DNA from: an uncultured bacterium
GTDB lineage: Bacteria > Verrucomicrobiota > Kiritimatiellia > CAIKKV01 > CAITUY01
Direction: 5' to 3'
DNA: 21,238 nt
Assembly (NCBI GenBank): GCA_903934155.1
Contig: CAIZMS010000059.1
Coordinates: 1-21,238 of the forward strand
Shown: piece by piece, positions 1 to 7,428 of the stretch
How positions within the stretch are numbered: the stretch's first letter is position 1
Layout: every line of letters begins with the position of its first letter
The notes under the pieces: model-generated
Seen by the model: only the letters and a program-made list of their open reading frames with translations
What the model was told of the DNA's origin: nothing
The model's database searches: none
Made by a program: the position numbers and the translations under genes

Positions 1-933
1 GAATGGGCCCAGATCATGCCAGAGCGCAGGGAGGAACGGCCTCAGGTCGTAGCCCTTGTCTGCCTTAAAGGCTTCAAACAGCCGGTTCGACCAGAAGGGC
101 ATACGCGACCCGAAATCCAGTTCGTCCTGGAAGAAGAGATTTAGCGTGCGGCCCACCTCGCCTGGGCATTCCCGCTCAAAAGGCTCATAAAGCCGCCCGA
201 TGGCGAGCTTTCCAGAGTCTGGATGCAAGGGATCAAAAGGAGAAAGCCGGGCAAAAACAAGCACCACAAGCCATTCTCCATCCGGCGCCGTCCAGTCAAG
301 AACCCCATCCCGGACATGCTCCGTGAGATCAAAAAAGAGATTCGAAGAGGACGGGGAATTTGAACAGAAGCCGCGAAGATCGCAAAGGGCGGAATTGTTT
401 TTCTCCGCCTTCGGAGGAATACCTATTTCTCCCCTTCGCGAACTTTGCGACTTCTGTTCAGAATCTTCTTCTTCCGTCTGGGGATAGGCCCAGGCGCCAA
501 TGACACGGGTTCCTGGCTCGGCCGTCAAATGCGCCGTTGCCGAGCCAGACACGGTGTCTGCTACGCAGCTCAGCTGGCCACCTTCCATATCCGGCGTATC
601 ACGGCCGATCTCCCCCAGAATCGGCTGGCAAAGGGTATAGTCCTGAAATCCGGCGGTCATGCTCCGGGCCCGGCACTGGGCCAAGAACCAGCGCAGAAAG
701 TCCCACCAAGCCGGCGAAAAGACCGGGGGATCACCAGCCATGGTGGTTCCCTCGGGTCCATGGGGATAGCTGATGAGGGTCTGACGAATGCCCTTCGCGC
801 ATAGCTGATCCAGTTGCCAAGCCATACGTTCCCGGTCAAGTGATTCCCCTGCCCACCAATAGAAAGGAACCGGGCCCCACCCGGCGGGTGGATCACGAAA
901 AGAGGCTCGAAGCAAAGAGTCAGGATCCTTCAT
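1..933 (-). CDS. GH106-like glycoside hydrolase (alpha-L-rhamnosidase-type), 3' end outside window
   Basis: The minus-strand frame stays open for 311 codons from the ATG at 933 to the window edge, so only the N-terminal part is present. Residues from about 14 (RDPPAGWGPVPFYWWAGE, then LDQLCAKGI) match the opening of the GH106/rhamnosidase-like barrel family, where a charged residue-PP segment and a W-rich strand precede helix 1. Later segments FFQDELDFGSRMPFW and KGYDLRPFLPAL also match that family. The likely role is hydrolysis of rhamnose-containing or related plant or algal polysaccharide. No signal peptide is seen at the chosen start. Residues about 157-191 (SEQKSQ to RGFCSN) are encoded by a palindromic repeat and are probably an insertion in the fold. 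The gene diverges from an AraC-type regulator, which suggests substrate-induced control. The family is fairly sure; the substrate is not. Confidence 0.8.
   Translation of the reverse strand, partial: MKDPDSLLRASFRDPPAGWGPVPFYWWAGESLDRERMAWQLDQLCAKGIRQTLISYPHGPEGTTMAGDPPVFSPAWWDFLRWFLAQCRARSMTAGFQDYTLCQPILGEIGRDTPDMEGGQLSCVADTVSGSATAHLTAEPGTRVIGAWAYPQTEEEDSEQKSQSSRRGEIGIPPKAEKNNSALCDLRGFCSNSPSSSNLFFDLTEHVRDGVLDWTAPDGEWLVVLVFARLSPFDPLHPDSGKLAIGRLYEPFERECPGEVGRTLNLFFQDELDFGSRMPFWSNRLFEAFKADKGYDLRPFLPALWHDLGPF
361..460. repeat. Palindromic MITE/REPIN-like element inside the GH106-like gene
   Basis: An imperfect terminal inverted repeat of 28 bases brackets about 100 bp. The left arm starts at 362 with GAACAGAAGCCGCGAAG and the right arm ends at 459 with ACTTTGCGACTTCTGTTC; the arms differ at about 4 of 28 positions. 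A smaller hairpin, CTCCG-CCTT-CGGAG, sits near the centre (403-416). A possible 4-base duplication GAAT flanks it (356-359 and 461-464). If that is real, the net insertion is 105 bases, exactly 35 codons, which would explain why the host frame survives. No transposase is encoded, and no second full copy was seen in this window. Confidence 0.7.
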
Positions 934-948
934 GACCCTAAATCTACC

Positions 949-977
949 ATTAATTGCCTCAGTCCTGACATGGACAA
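949..977 (-). promoter_or_regulatory. Possible promoter of the GH106-like gene
   Basis: On the minus strand TTGTCC (977-972) and ATTAAT (954-949) are separated by 17 bases, each matching 4 of 6 sigma-70 consensus positions. The leader to the ATG at 933 would be only about 9 bases, and there is no good Shine-Dalgarno sequence, so this is tentative. Confidence 0.3.
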
Positions 978-992
978 ACCGTCATATATCAT
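965..992 (+). promoter_or_regulatory. Probable sigma-70 promoter of the AraC-type regulator gene
   Basis: CTGACA (965-970), a 16-base spacer and TATCAT (987-992) each match 5 of 6 consensus positions. Transcription would start near 999. This places the ATGs at 970 and 991 inside promoter elements and favours translation from the ATG at 1012. The site overlaps the possible divergent promoter of the glycosidase gene. Confidence 0.5.
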
Positions 993-1011
993 GTACTTTT
1001 TAAATATCCGT

Positions 1012-1896
1012 ATGAAACAGGTCGACACAACCGATGCCCGGGCACATTCTCGATCCCATGCATTATTGAGGGAGACAGACGCCAGCCGGGCACTTGAAAT
1101 CGCCAGCGGCTTCCGAACCCATTTGGTCGGCATGTACTATTGCGATTTCGGGCTGGAATGGAGTTCAGGCGGCAAGCGGCAGTGCGATTATCTGCATCAT
1201 ATTGAAATCCCATTTGCAGGGAAGCGCCAGGTCCTCCATGGCGACCGGTGCCTTGACCTCAAGCCGGGGAAAGCCTATTTCCTGCCGGGCAACACCCCAG
1301 TTGAACGTCGCTGCCAGGAACGGGGCCGGGTGCTGTATCTGACGTTTCGATGCGCGTGGCTGCCCGGTGTGGATCCGCTTCTGGATTGGCCGGATCGCAC
1401 CCCGATGGCGATCGGGTCGTGCTCGATATCGGGCTGGGAATCCTGGCGCAAGCCGGGCTGGCGCACCGACGCTAACCGCCTGCTGCAACTTCACGCCCAG
1501 TTGGAGAACTGGCTGGCCGCCGTGCTGCCGTCGCTGAATACCCTGATCGACCGGCATCTGACAACCCACGCCCGGTTCGAGCCGGTCTTCAAACTGGTGG
1601 AGGAGAAGTTGGGGGCGGATTTGAGAATCACGGAACTGGCCAAGGCGCATGGCACCACTCTGCACGCCTTTTCCATGGCCTTTTCATCCAACACGAACAC
1701 CACGCCTAAGGAGTACCTGAACCGGCGCCTCAACCAGGAAGCGATTCAACTGGTCATCGGAACGGATCTCAAAATCAAGGAGATTGCAGATCAGCTCCGC
1801 TTTACCGACGAGTTCTATTTCAGTCGGTTTTTCCAGAAGCTCAACGGCAGCTCCCCCTCTCGCTATCGCGCCCGCTTCCGCTCCAGCGCCGACTGA
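1012..1896 (+). CDS. AraC/XylS-family transcriptional regulator
   Basis: The product is 294 residues from the ATG at 1012, or 308 from 970. The N-terminal half looks like a cupin-type sensing domain (strands around HHIEIPF, CLDLKPGKAYFLPG, RVLYLTFRC). The last 100 residues form the double helix-turn-helix: helix set 1 near LRITELAKAHGTTLHAFSMAF and set 2 near LKIKEIADQLRFTDEFYFSRFF, ending with the usual S-P-S-RYR segment. I prefer the 1012 start because a good promoter covers the upstream ATGs, but none of the candidates has a clear ribosome binding site. The protein probably binds a sugar-related effector and controls the divergent GH106-like gene. The family is certain; the target is inferred from position. 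Confidence 0.88.
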   Translation: MKQVDTTDARAHSRSHALLRETDASRALEIASGFRTHLVGMYYCDFGLEWSSGGKRQCDYLHHIEIPFAGKRQVLHGDRCLDLKPGKAYFLPGNTPVERRCQERGRVLYLTFRCAWLPGVDPLLDWPDRTPMAIGSCSISGWESWRKPGWRTDANRLLQLHAQLENWLAAVLPSLNTLIDRHLTTHARFEPVFKLVEEKLGADLRITELAKAHGTTLHAFSMAFSSNTNTTPKEYLNRRLNQEAIQLVIGTDLKIKEIADQLRFTDEFYFSRFFQKLNGSSPSRYRARFRSSAD

Positions 1897-2033
1897 TGTG
1901 CGAAACCGCCCCTCCCCCCTGATCAAGGCAATGGGATCAGTAACGGGCTCCACCGGCTCCAGAGCCTTTCGGCTTCAGCTTGCCTTATGACCCGAAGTTA
2001 TGCGAGAAAGGAAGACCTTTGGGAGGAAATACT

Positions 2034-2687
2034 ATGATCAGCAACATGTTGGCGCAACTGTTCCAGTTGAATGTGGATATAATTGAACGCCTGGGGTATC
2101 CGGGCATTGTTTTCCTGATGACCCTTGAAAGCTCCGTGTTCCCGATTCCCAGCGAGCTGGTCATGCCGCAGGCCGGGTACCTGGTCTTTGAAGGCAAAAT
2201 GAGCATGACCGCCGTCATCACGCTCGGAGTCGTCGGGAGCTGGCTGGGCGCCCTGCTAAACTATGTCGTGGCCATGTGGCTCGGCCGCCCCTTCTTCCTG
2301 CGGTTCGGGAAATATTTTTTCTGCCCGCCGGACAAATTCGCCATGGTGGAACGGTTCTTCCATGCCCACGGCGAAGTCAGCACCTTTACCGGACGACTGA
2401 TCCCGGTGGTACGACACCTGATCTCCATCCCCGCCGGGCTCGTCCGTATGAAGCTGTCGCACTTCCTGCTGTACACCGGGATTGGTTCCGCCATCTGGGT
2501 CTCGATCCTGGCCTATATCGGCTATATCTGTGGAAGAAATCTTGATCTCATCAAGCAGTATTCACATCTCTGCACGCTCGGCGTTATCGCGGCCTGCGCC
2601 CTCATCATCACCCTCTATGCCTGGCTCCACAAACGCCGTAAGGCACGGTATGAGCAGTCGGCCTCCGCCACGACAGACACCCCATGA
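2034..2687 (+). CDS. DedA-family integral membrane protein
   Basis: This 217-residue protein starts at the ATG at 2034, preceded by GGGAGG (2021-2026) at 7 bases. It has the DedA (SNARE-associated/VTT) pattern: an N-terminal reentrant region with ESSVFPIPSELVMPQAGYL, a second GxxLGALLNYVVAMWLGR stretch, and the FTGRLIPVVRHLISIPAGLVRM motif with conserved R and PAG. C-terminal membrane helices lie around 150-200, followed by a basic KRRKARYE tail. DedA/VTT proteins act in lipid-carrier transport across the inner membrane, including undecaprenyl phosphate, and in envelope homeostasis. Its stop codon overlaps the start of the debranching-enzyme gene (ATGA), so the two are translationally coupled, although a link to glucan metabolism is not obvious. 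Confidence 0.9.
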   Translation: MISNMLAQLFQLNVDIIERLGYPGIVFLMTLESSVFPIPSELVMPQAGYLVFEGKMSMTAVITLGVVGSWLGALLNYVVAMWLGRPFFLRFGKYFFCPPDKFAMVERFFHAHGEVSTFTGRLIPVVRHLISIPAGLVRMKLSHFLLYTGIGSAIWVSILAYIGYICGRNLDLIKQYSHLCTLGVIAACALIITLYAWLHKRRKARYEQSASATTDTP

Positions 2688-4681
2688 ATCCCGTGATTTC
2701 GGAATCCACCTGCCGGAATCCCGGCGCCGCACTCCGGAACGAGTGGCTGGAAACCAACGGGATGGGAGGCTACGCCTCCAGCACGATCCTCCACTGCAAT
2801 ACCCGTAAATATCATGGACTTCTCGTGGCCGCCCTCGCGGAACCCGCCGGACGGTTCACACTTCTTTCAAAATTCGAGGAGACCCTTATCACCCGAAAGG
2901 GTGAAATTCCCTTGTCCTGCAACCTGTACCCCGGCGTGATCCATCCGGACGGATATCGGCACCTTTATGAATTCCGGATTGAGGAGGGCCCCGTATCCAT
3001 TTATCAGGCAGGGGACTATACCCTGAGCAAAAGCATTCTGATGATTCAGGGCGAGAATACCGTCCTGGTCCGCTATCACCTCATGCAGGGATCTTCCCCC
3101 GCCACACTCCGACTCAATCCCCTGCTGGCCTTCCGGCGTCATCACGAATTAAAACAGGAAGACGCCTATTTAAACCCCTCCCTCTCGTCCATTCTTCAGG
3201 GGTTCCAGATCAAACCTTACCAGGGCCTTCCCTCGCTCTTCATCCAGGCCAGCCGAAAACCCGCCGTTCATGCCGATCCGAACTGGTACCGCCACTTTGA
3301 GTATTCGGCGGAAGCGGAACGAGGCTACGACCACCATGAAGACTGTTTCTGTCCCGGTCGGCTGAAAATTCGCCTTCGCCCCGGCGAGGAGGTCATCGTC
3401 TCCGCCTCCTTGAAGGAACAAACCAACCTGACCGGCGCGTGGGAGGGAGAAATCACGCTCCGGAAAGCCAACGCCCGAACCGCGGAAGCGGTTGCCCGAG
3501 CCGCGGGAGACAACGATTTCACAGCGCCTCTCCCCGCCCTGATCCGAAGCGGGTACCACTTCCCGATCCGAACCCCCGGCACCGGACGCGCCACCATCAT
3601 TGCCGGCTATCCGTGGTTTGACGACTGGGGCCGCGACACCCTCATCAGCCTGCCTGGCCTGACGTTCTACTCGGGACGGCCGGAGTTAGGTGCCGAAATT
3701 CTCAAGGCCGTGGCTCCACATGAGCGCGATGGACTCATCCCGAACTGTTTCGCCGCAGATCCCGCCCATCATGCTTATAATTCCGTCGACGCCTCACTCC
3801 TGTATTTCTGGGCCGTCCAGCAATTCCTGGAGTGCACCGGCGACCGGGAAACGGTTCGCGTTCATCTCTGGCCGGTCTTGAAGCGGATTCTTGAAAAATT
3901 CATGACCGGAACCCGTTTTGACACCACGATGACTTCCGACGGCCTGCTTCATGCGGGGAACCGTCATACCCAGCTCACCTGGATGGATGCCACCTCGCAC
4001 GGGGAACCCGTCACACCCCGTCATGGATTCGCCGTTGACCTGAATGCACTATGGTACAATGCCATCCGGTTCGCCGGCGAATTTGCAAAGAGTCTTGGGG
4101 AAACCCTTCCCTGGCCTCCGGATCTTGCGACCCGAATCCAGAAATCCTTCCGCAACACCTTTTGGATTGAGGAGGCAGGGTACCTGGGCGACTCTTTTTC
4201 CGATGGAACCCTGGACCGGTCAATCCGACCGAACCAGATTTTTGCTGTCTCCCTGCACTTTTCTCCACTGACAAAGACGCAACAAAAGCGGGTGGTGGAG
4301 GTGGTCCGGCGCGAGTTATTCACCCCGTTCGGCCTGCGTACACTCTCCCCTCGTGATCCGGCCTACCGGGGTCGTTATGAAGGAGACCAACCCACCCGTG
4401 ACGCCGCCTACCACCAAGGAACCGTCTGGCCCTGGCTACTCGGGCCGTTCGGCGAGGCTGTCCTGAGGGTGGCAGATGACAGAAAAACCGCTGCACGCGA
4501 CCTGGCCGGAACTCTACGCCCCCTTCTCGAATACAGCCTGACCGGCCCGGGCTTGATCAATGTTCCTGAGATTTTTGACGGGGACGCTCCGCAGCGCCCT
4601 AACGGTTGCCCCGCCCAAGCCTGGAGTAGCGCCGAATTGATCCGACTCTTTACGCTTTGCGCGCGGACCATTTCCGATTAG
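2684..4681 (+). CDS. Amylo-alpha-1,6-glucosidase (glycogen debranching enzyme, GH133-type)
   Basis: The 665-residue product has a GDE_N-type sandwich domain at the start (EWLETNGMGGYASSTILHCN then RKYHGLL, residues about 20-46), a hallmark of prokaryotic debranching enzymes. A C-terminal (alpha/alpha)6-barrel follows from about 280. Barrel landmarks include GYPWFDDWGRDT (308-319), QLTWMDA (430-436, with Asp435) and the late YHQGTVWPWLLGPF segment. It should remove alpha-1,6-linked glucose branch points from glycogen or a similar alpha-glucan in the cytoplasm. The start ATG overlaps the upstream dedA stop and has no own Shine-Dalgarno, suggesting coupled translation. The gene begins a run of alpha-glucan genes and appears complete. 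Confidence 0.92.
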   Translation: MNPVISESTCRNPGAALRNEWLETNGMGGYASSTILHCNTRKYHGLLVAALAEPAGRFTLLSKFEETLITRKGEIPLSCNLYPGVIHPDGYRHLYEFRIEEGPVSIYQAGDYTLSKSILMIQGENTVLVRYHLMQGSSPATLRLNPLLAFRRHHELKQEDAYLNPSLSSILQGFQIKPYQGLPSLFIQASRKPAVHADPNWYRHFEYSAEAERGYDHHEDCFCPGRLKIRLRPGEEVIVSASLKEQTNLTGAWEGEITLRKANARTAEAVARAAGDNDFTAPLPALIRSGYHFPIRTPGTGRATIIAGYPWFDDWGRDTLISLPGLTFYSGRPELGAEILKAVAPHERDGLIPNCFAADPAHHAYNSVDASLLYFWAVQQFLECTGDRETVRVHLWPVLKRILEKFMTGTRFDTTMTSDGLLHAGNRHTQLTWMDATSHGEPVTPRHGFAVDLNALWYNAIRFAGEFAKSLGETLPWPPDLATRIQKSFRNTFWIEEAGYLGDSFSDGTLDRSIRPNQIFAVSLHFSPLTKTQQKRVVEVVRRELFTPFGLRTLSPRDPAYRGRYEGDQPTRDAAYHQGTVWPWLLGPFGEAVLRVADDRKTAARDLAGTLRPLLEYSLTGPGLINVPEIFDGDAPQRPNGCPAQAWSSAELIRLFTLCARTISD

Positions 4682-4718
4682 TATTCCGACTGCATTACAA
4701 CCAATGGAGGTTCGAACC

Positions 4719-4898
4719 ATGAAAGTGGCTGACATCAAAGAGATCGCAAAGAAACTCGGCATCAACCCCGGAAAATTCAAAAAGGGGGAGCTCATTGTCG
4801 CCATCCAGAAGGCGGAGAAGAATACCCCCTGCTTCGGAACCGGCACGGCAGCCTGTCCCTACACAACATGCTGCTGGCGCGAAGATTGCATCGCATGA
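4719..4898 (+). CDS. Small SAP-like domain protein with C-terminal Cys motif
   Basis: This 59-residue protein begins at the ATG at 4719, with GGAGG (4706-4710) 8 bases upstream. The first 35 residues (MKVADIKEIAKKLGINPGK, then KKGELIVAIQKAE) form the two-helix pattern of SAP or Rho-N domains, which bind nucleic acids or proteins. The tail carries five cysteines in C-X7-C-X4-CC-X4-C order, ending CCWREDC, which could bind metal. I recall similar small SAP-domain proteins from delta-proteobacterial genomes, but their function is not established. It sits 37 bases after the debranching enzyme and 14 before the glycosyltransferase, so it is almost surely co-expressed with them. The gene call is firm; the role is unknown. 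Confidence 0.85.
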   Translation: MKVADIKEIAKKLGINPGKFKKGELIVAIQKAEKNTPCFGTGTAACPYTTCCWREDCIA

Positions 4899-4912
4899 GG
4901 ATTTTTTAACCC

Positions 4913-6184
4913 ATGCGGATTCTCATGTTCGGCTGGGAGTTCCCCCCGCACATCAGCGGGGGACTGGGAACGGCGTGTTATGAACTGACACGAACGATTT
5001 CCCGCCACGGCAACAAAATCACCTTCGTGGTTCCCCGGGCAGAAAAACCGGCGAGGAAATCATCTGTTCAACTGATTTCCGCCGTCGGGGTTCCGCTCCC
5101 CTCCTCCTCCAGCGTTGAGGAGTTTTTCCAGTCCCTGAATCTCCAGACGGCGGATTCCATTCTGCGCCCCTATCTGACAGAGGAAGAGTACTCACGAGCC
5201 CTCCGCTCCACATCTGGCGACGGAACGGAAAACGACCGATCCAATGTTATGACCACAAGCAGTCACTATGGCCAAAACCTCATGGCCGAAGTGGCCCGTT
5301 ACAGCGAAATCGGCGAGGAACTCGCGGTAAAAGAAGAGTTCGACATCATTCATGCCCATGACTGGATGACTTTTTTGGCAGCTATCCGTGCCAAGCGAGC
5401 CACCGGAAAGCCCCTGGTGGTACATATTCACGCTGTGGAATACGACCGCAGTGGCGACTCCATCAATGGAGGGATATTCGAGATCGAAAAAATGGGCATG
5501 GAGGAGGCGGATCATGTCATTGCCGTCAGCCACTACACCCGGAACCTCATTCTCAGCCAATACGGAATAAGTCCTGAAAAGGTTTCGGTTGTACATAACG
5601 CCGTTTCCCGTCATCAGGCAACCCGTCTGTACCATGTGCCCCCTGTGCGAAAAAACAAGACTGTTCTTTTTCTGGGCCGAATAACCTCCCAGAAGGGCCC
5701 TGACTACTTCATTGAGGCCGCGGCGCGAGTACTTGAGAAGATGCCCGACGTCATGTTTGTGATGGCCGGAACCGGGGATATGCTTCCCCGGATGATAGAG
5801 CGTGTCGGAGAACTTCGCCTCGGGACCCACTTCCACTTTACCGGGTTCCTTCAAGGGCACGATGTCGAACGGATGTACGCCATGAGCGACCTCTATGTCA
5901 TGCCCAGTGTCTCCGAACCGTTCGGGCTTTCTCCCCTGGAAGCGATGATTTACGATGTCCCCGTGATCCTATCCAAACAAGCGGGGGTCAATGAAGTCAT
6001 GCCCCACGCCCTGACCGTTGATTTCTGGAATGTGGACGACATCGCCAACAAAATCCTAGCGGTGCTCAAGTATCCCGCGCTGTCCCGGGAACTTCTCCGA
6101 AACGGGCGCAAGGCGCTTCGCTCCATACGCTGGGAAGTGGCTGCGGAACGAATTCAACTGATCTATAACAAACTTGCCGTGTGA
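4913..6184 (+). CDS. Glycosyltransferase, GT4/GT5 (glycogen synthase-like)
   Basis: The 423-residue protein has a GT-B fold. The N-terminal domain opens with MFGWEFPPHISGGLGTACYE, the glycine-rich loop typical of GT4/GT5 enzymes, and contains HAHDWMTF near residue 146. The C-terminal domain begins around VLFLGRITSQKGPDY, with the E-X7-E motif in SEPFGLSPLEAM (Glu335 and Glu343). Its partners, a debranching enzyme upstream and a GH57 protein 7 bases downstream, suggest it elongates an alpha-glucan with a nucleotide sugar, like archaeal or Bacteroidetes glycogen synthase. Membership in GT4/GT5 is clear. The acceptor and donor cannot be read from the sequence, so I do not use the name glgA. Confidence 0.88.
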   Translation: MRILMFGWEFPPHISGGLGTACYELTRTISRHGNKITFVVPRAEKPARKSSVQLISAVGVPLPSSSSVEEFFQSLNLQTADSILRPYLTEEEYSRALRSTSGDGTENDRSNVMTTSSHYGQNLMAEVARYSEIGEELAVKEEFDIIHAHDWMTFLAAIRAKRATGKPLVVHIHAVEYDRSGDSINGGIFEIEKMGMEEADHVIAVSHYTRNLILSQYGISPEKVSVVHNAVSRHQATRLYHVPPVRKNKTVLFLGRITSQKGPDYFIEAAARVLEKMPDVMFVMAGTGDMLPRMIERVGELRLGTHFHFTGFLQGHDVERMYAMSDLYVMPSVSEPFGLSPLEAMIYDVPVILSKQAGVNEVMPHALTVDFWNVDDIANKILAVLKYPALSRELLRNGRKALRSIRWEVAAERIQLIYNKLAV

Positions 6185-6191
6185 GATCCTC

Positions 6192-7373
6192 ATGCCCCCC
6201 CTTTGCCTGACCCTTGATCTTCATCAGCCTGCCCACCTGAAGCATTACTCGTTCTTTGATATCGGCAATTCGGCCTCCTATGAGGATGAATCCAAAACAA
6301 CTGAAGCATTGAACCAGTTGGCGTCCCAATGCGTTCTTCCCTCCACTCATATCTTGCTGAAACAACTCAAGGAGTATGGAGGCGATTTCAGAATCGCCTT
6401 CTTGATTTCAGGGTGTACCATCGACCAGTTCGAGCGCTACAAGCCTGAGGTTCTCGACACCTTTAAGGCCTTATCCGACACTGGATACGTGGAATTTCTC
6501 GCTTCCCCCTATTACCATTCCCTGGCGGCTTCCTTTTCAATCCAGGAATTCAGGGAGCAAACCCTTTTACACCATGCGCGAATCCTGGAACTAACCGGAA
6601 CCGCCCCTGCGGCCTTCAGAAATACGGCCCTGATTTACCGGGATGATCTGGCCTCCGAAGTGGAAACACTCGGTTATCAGATCCTATTCGCTCCGAGTAG
6701 CGAACGGTTTCTCGGAAAACGAAGCCCCTGCGGTGTTTATCGTCCGACGAACTGTTCCACCTTGAAGCTACTAGTGAATAATGACCCTCTCTCGATCGAC
6801 ATGGCCCGCCGGTTTACCCATTCTGACTCCCCCGAAACTCCTTCGACATCGGCCGGATTTGCCCGTTGGATTCAGCAGGCGAGCCCCGCACGAGGCGGCA
6901 TCATCAACCTGTCGCTTGATTTGGGAGCCTTCAGCCGACGCCCCCCGGGTGACACCGGCCTTTTCCAATTTCTGGACAAACTTCCCGAAACCGTTCTCCT
7001 CCACAGGAAAGGTACTTTCCTGACGCCCAGCCAGGCCGTATCCCTCCGCCCGACCGCATTGCTCTCTTCCAAGGATTTCATCACCGGAGAATGCCCCGGA
7101 CATGACCTGTCGCCCTGGATGGGCAACGAAATGCAGCAAGACGCTCTTAATGCCTTGTATCTGCTGGAACCCCGGATCAAGGGGTGCCATGATCAGGCCC
7201 TCCTGCGAACCTGGCGACTCCTTCAAGTATCCGACTATTTCCTGAGCATGAACACTCGAAGCGAATCTTTACCCGGCACGCCCCGCTCACCCATGCCCTA
7301 CGAATCTCCCTACGACGCCTATATCAACTACATGAACATCCTGACCGACTTCTCCGAACGCATTCCGGGATAG
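6192..7373 (+). CDS. GH57 alpha-amylase-like protein lacking the nucleophile Glu
   Basis: The 393-residue protein starts at the ATG at 6192, seven bases after the glycosyltransferase stop. GH57 regions are recognisable: HQP at residues 11-13, GYVEFLASPYYHSLA (region 2), FRNTALIYRDD (region 3), NLSLDLGAF (region 4) and SPYDAYINYMN near the end. In active alpha-amylases of the family region 3 reads NTE, with Glu as nucleophile; here codon 146 is GCC, Ala. Region 4 keeps Asp243 but has lost the usual YETFGEH that follows it. A GH57 subgroup of alpha-amylase-like proteins lacking one or both catalytic residues is known, chiefly from Bacteroidetes. It is probably a non-catalytic glucan-binding or enzyme-partner protein of the adjacent synthase and debranching enzyme. 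The frame is intact, so it is not a pseudogene by truncation. Confidence 0.87.
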   Translation: MPPLCLTLDLHQPAHLKHYSFFDIGNSASYEDESKTTEALNQLASQCVLPSTHILLKQLKEYGGDFRIAFLISGCTIDQFERYKPEVLDTFKALSDTGYVEFLASPYYHSLAASFSIQEFREQTLLHHARILELTGTAPAAFRNTALIYRDDLASEVETLGYQILFAPSSERFLGKRSPCGVYRPTNCSTLKLLVNNDPLSIDMARRFTHSDSPETPSTSAGFARWIQQASPARGGIINLSLDLGAFSRRPPGDTGLFQFLDKLPETVLLHRKGTFLTPSQAVSLRPTALLSSKDFITGECPGHDLSPWMGNEMQQDALNALYLLEPRIKGCHDQALLRTWRLLQVSDYFLSMNTRSESLPGTPRSPMPYESPYDAYINYMNILTDFSERIPG

Positions 7374-7428
7374 TCATCAACACCTGACTGTGTTACAAAC
7401 CGGACGCCAATGATGAATGAGGAGCCCT

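Noticed and set aside
445..804. Plus-strand frame opposite the GH106-like gene
   Set aside because: The minus strand is open across the whole region and matches a known enzyme family.
1897..2033. Terminator or promoter between the AraC-type gene and dedA
   Set aside because: Only weak GGCTC/GAGCC pairings without a T run and no convincing -10/-35 pair were found; only the dedA ribosome binding site is clear.
5192..5860. Minus-strand 222-codon frame inside the glycosyltransferase gene
   Set aside because: The product has no family features, and the plus strand encodes a clear GT-B enzyme.
4913..6184. Naming the glycosyltransferase glgA
   Set aside because: The GT4/GT5 motifs and neighbours fit, but donor and acceptor specificity cannot be read from the sequence.
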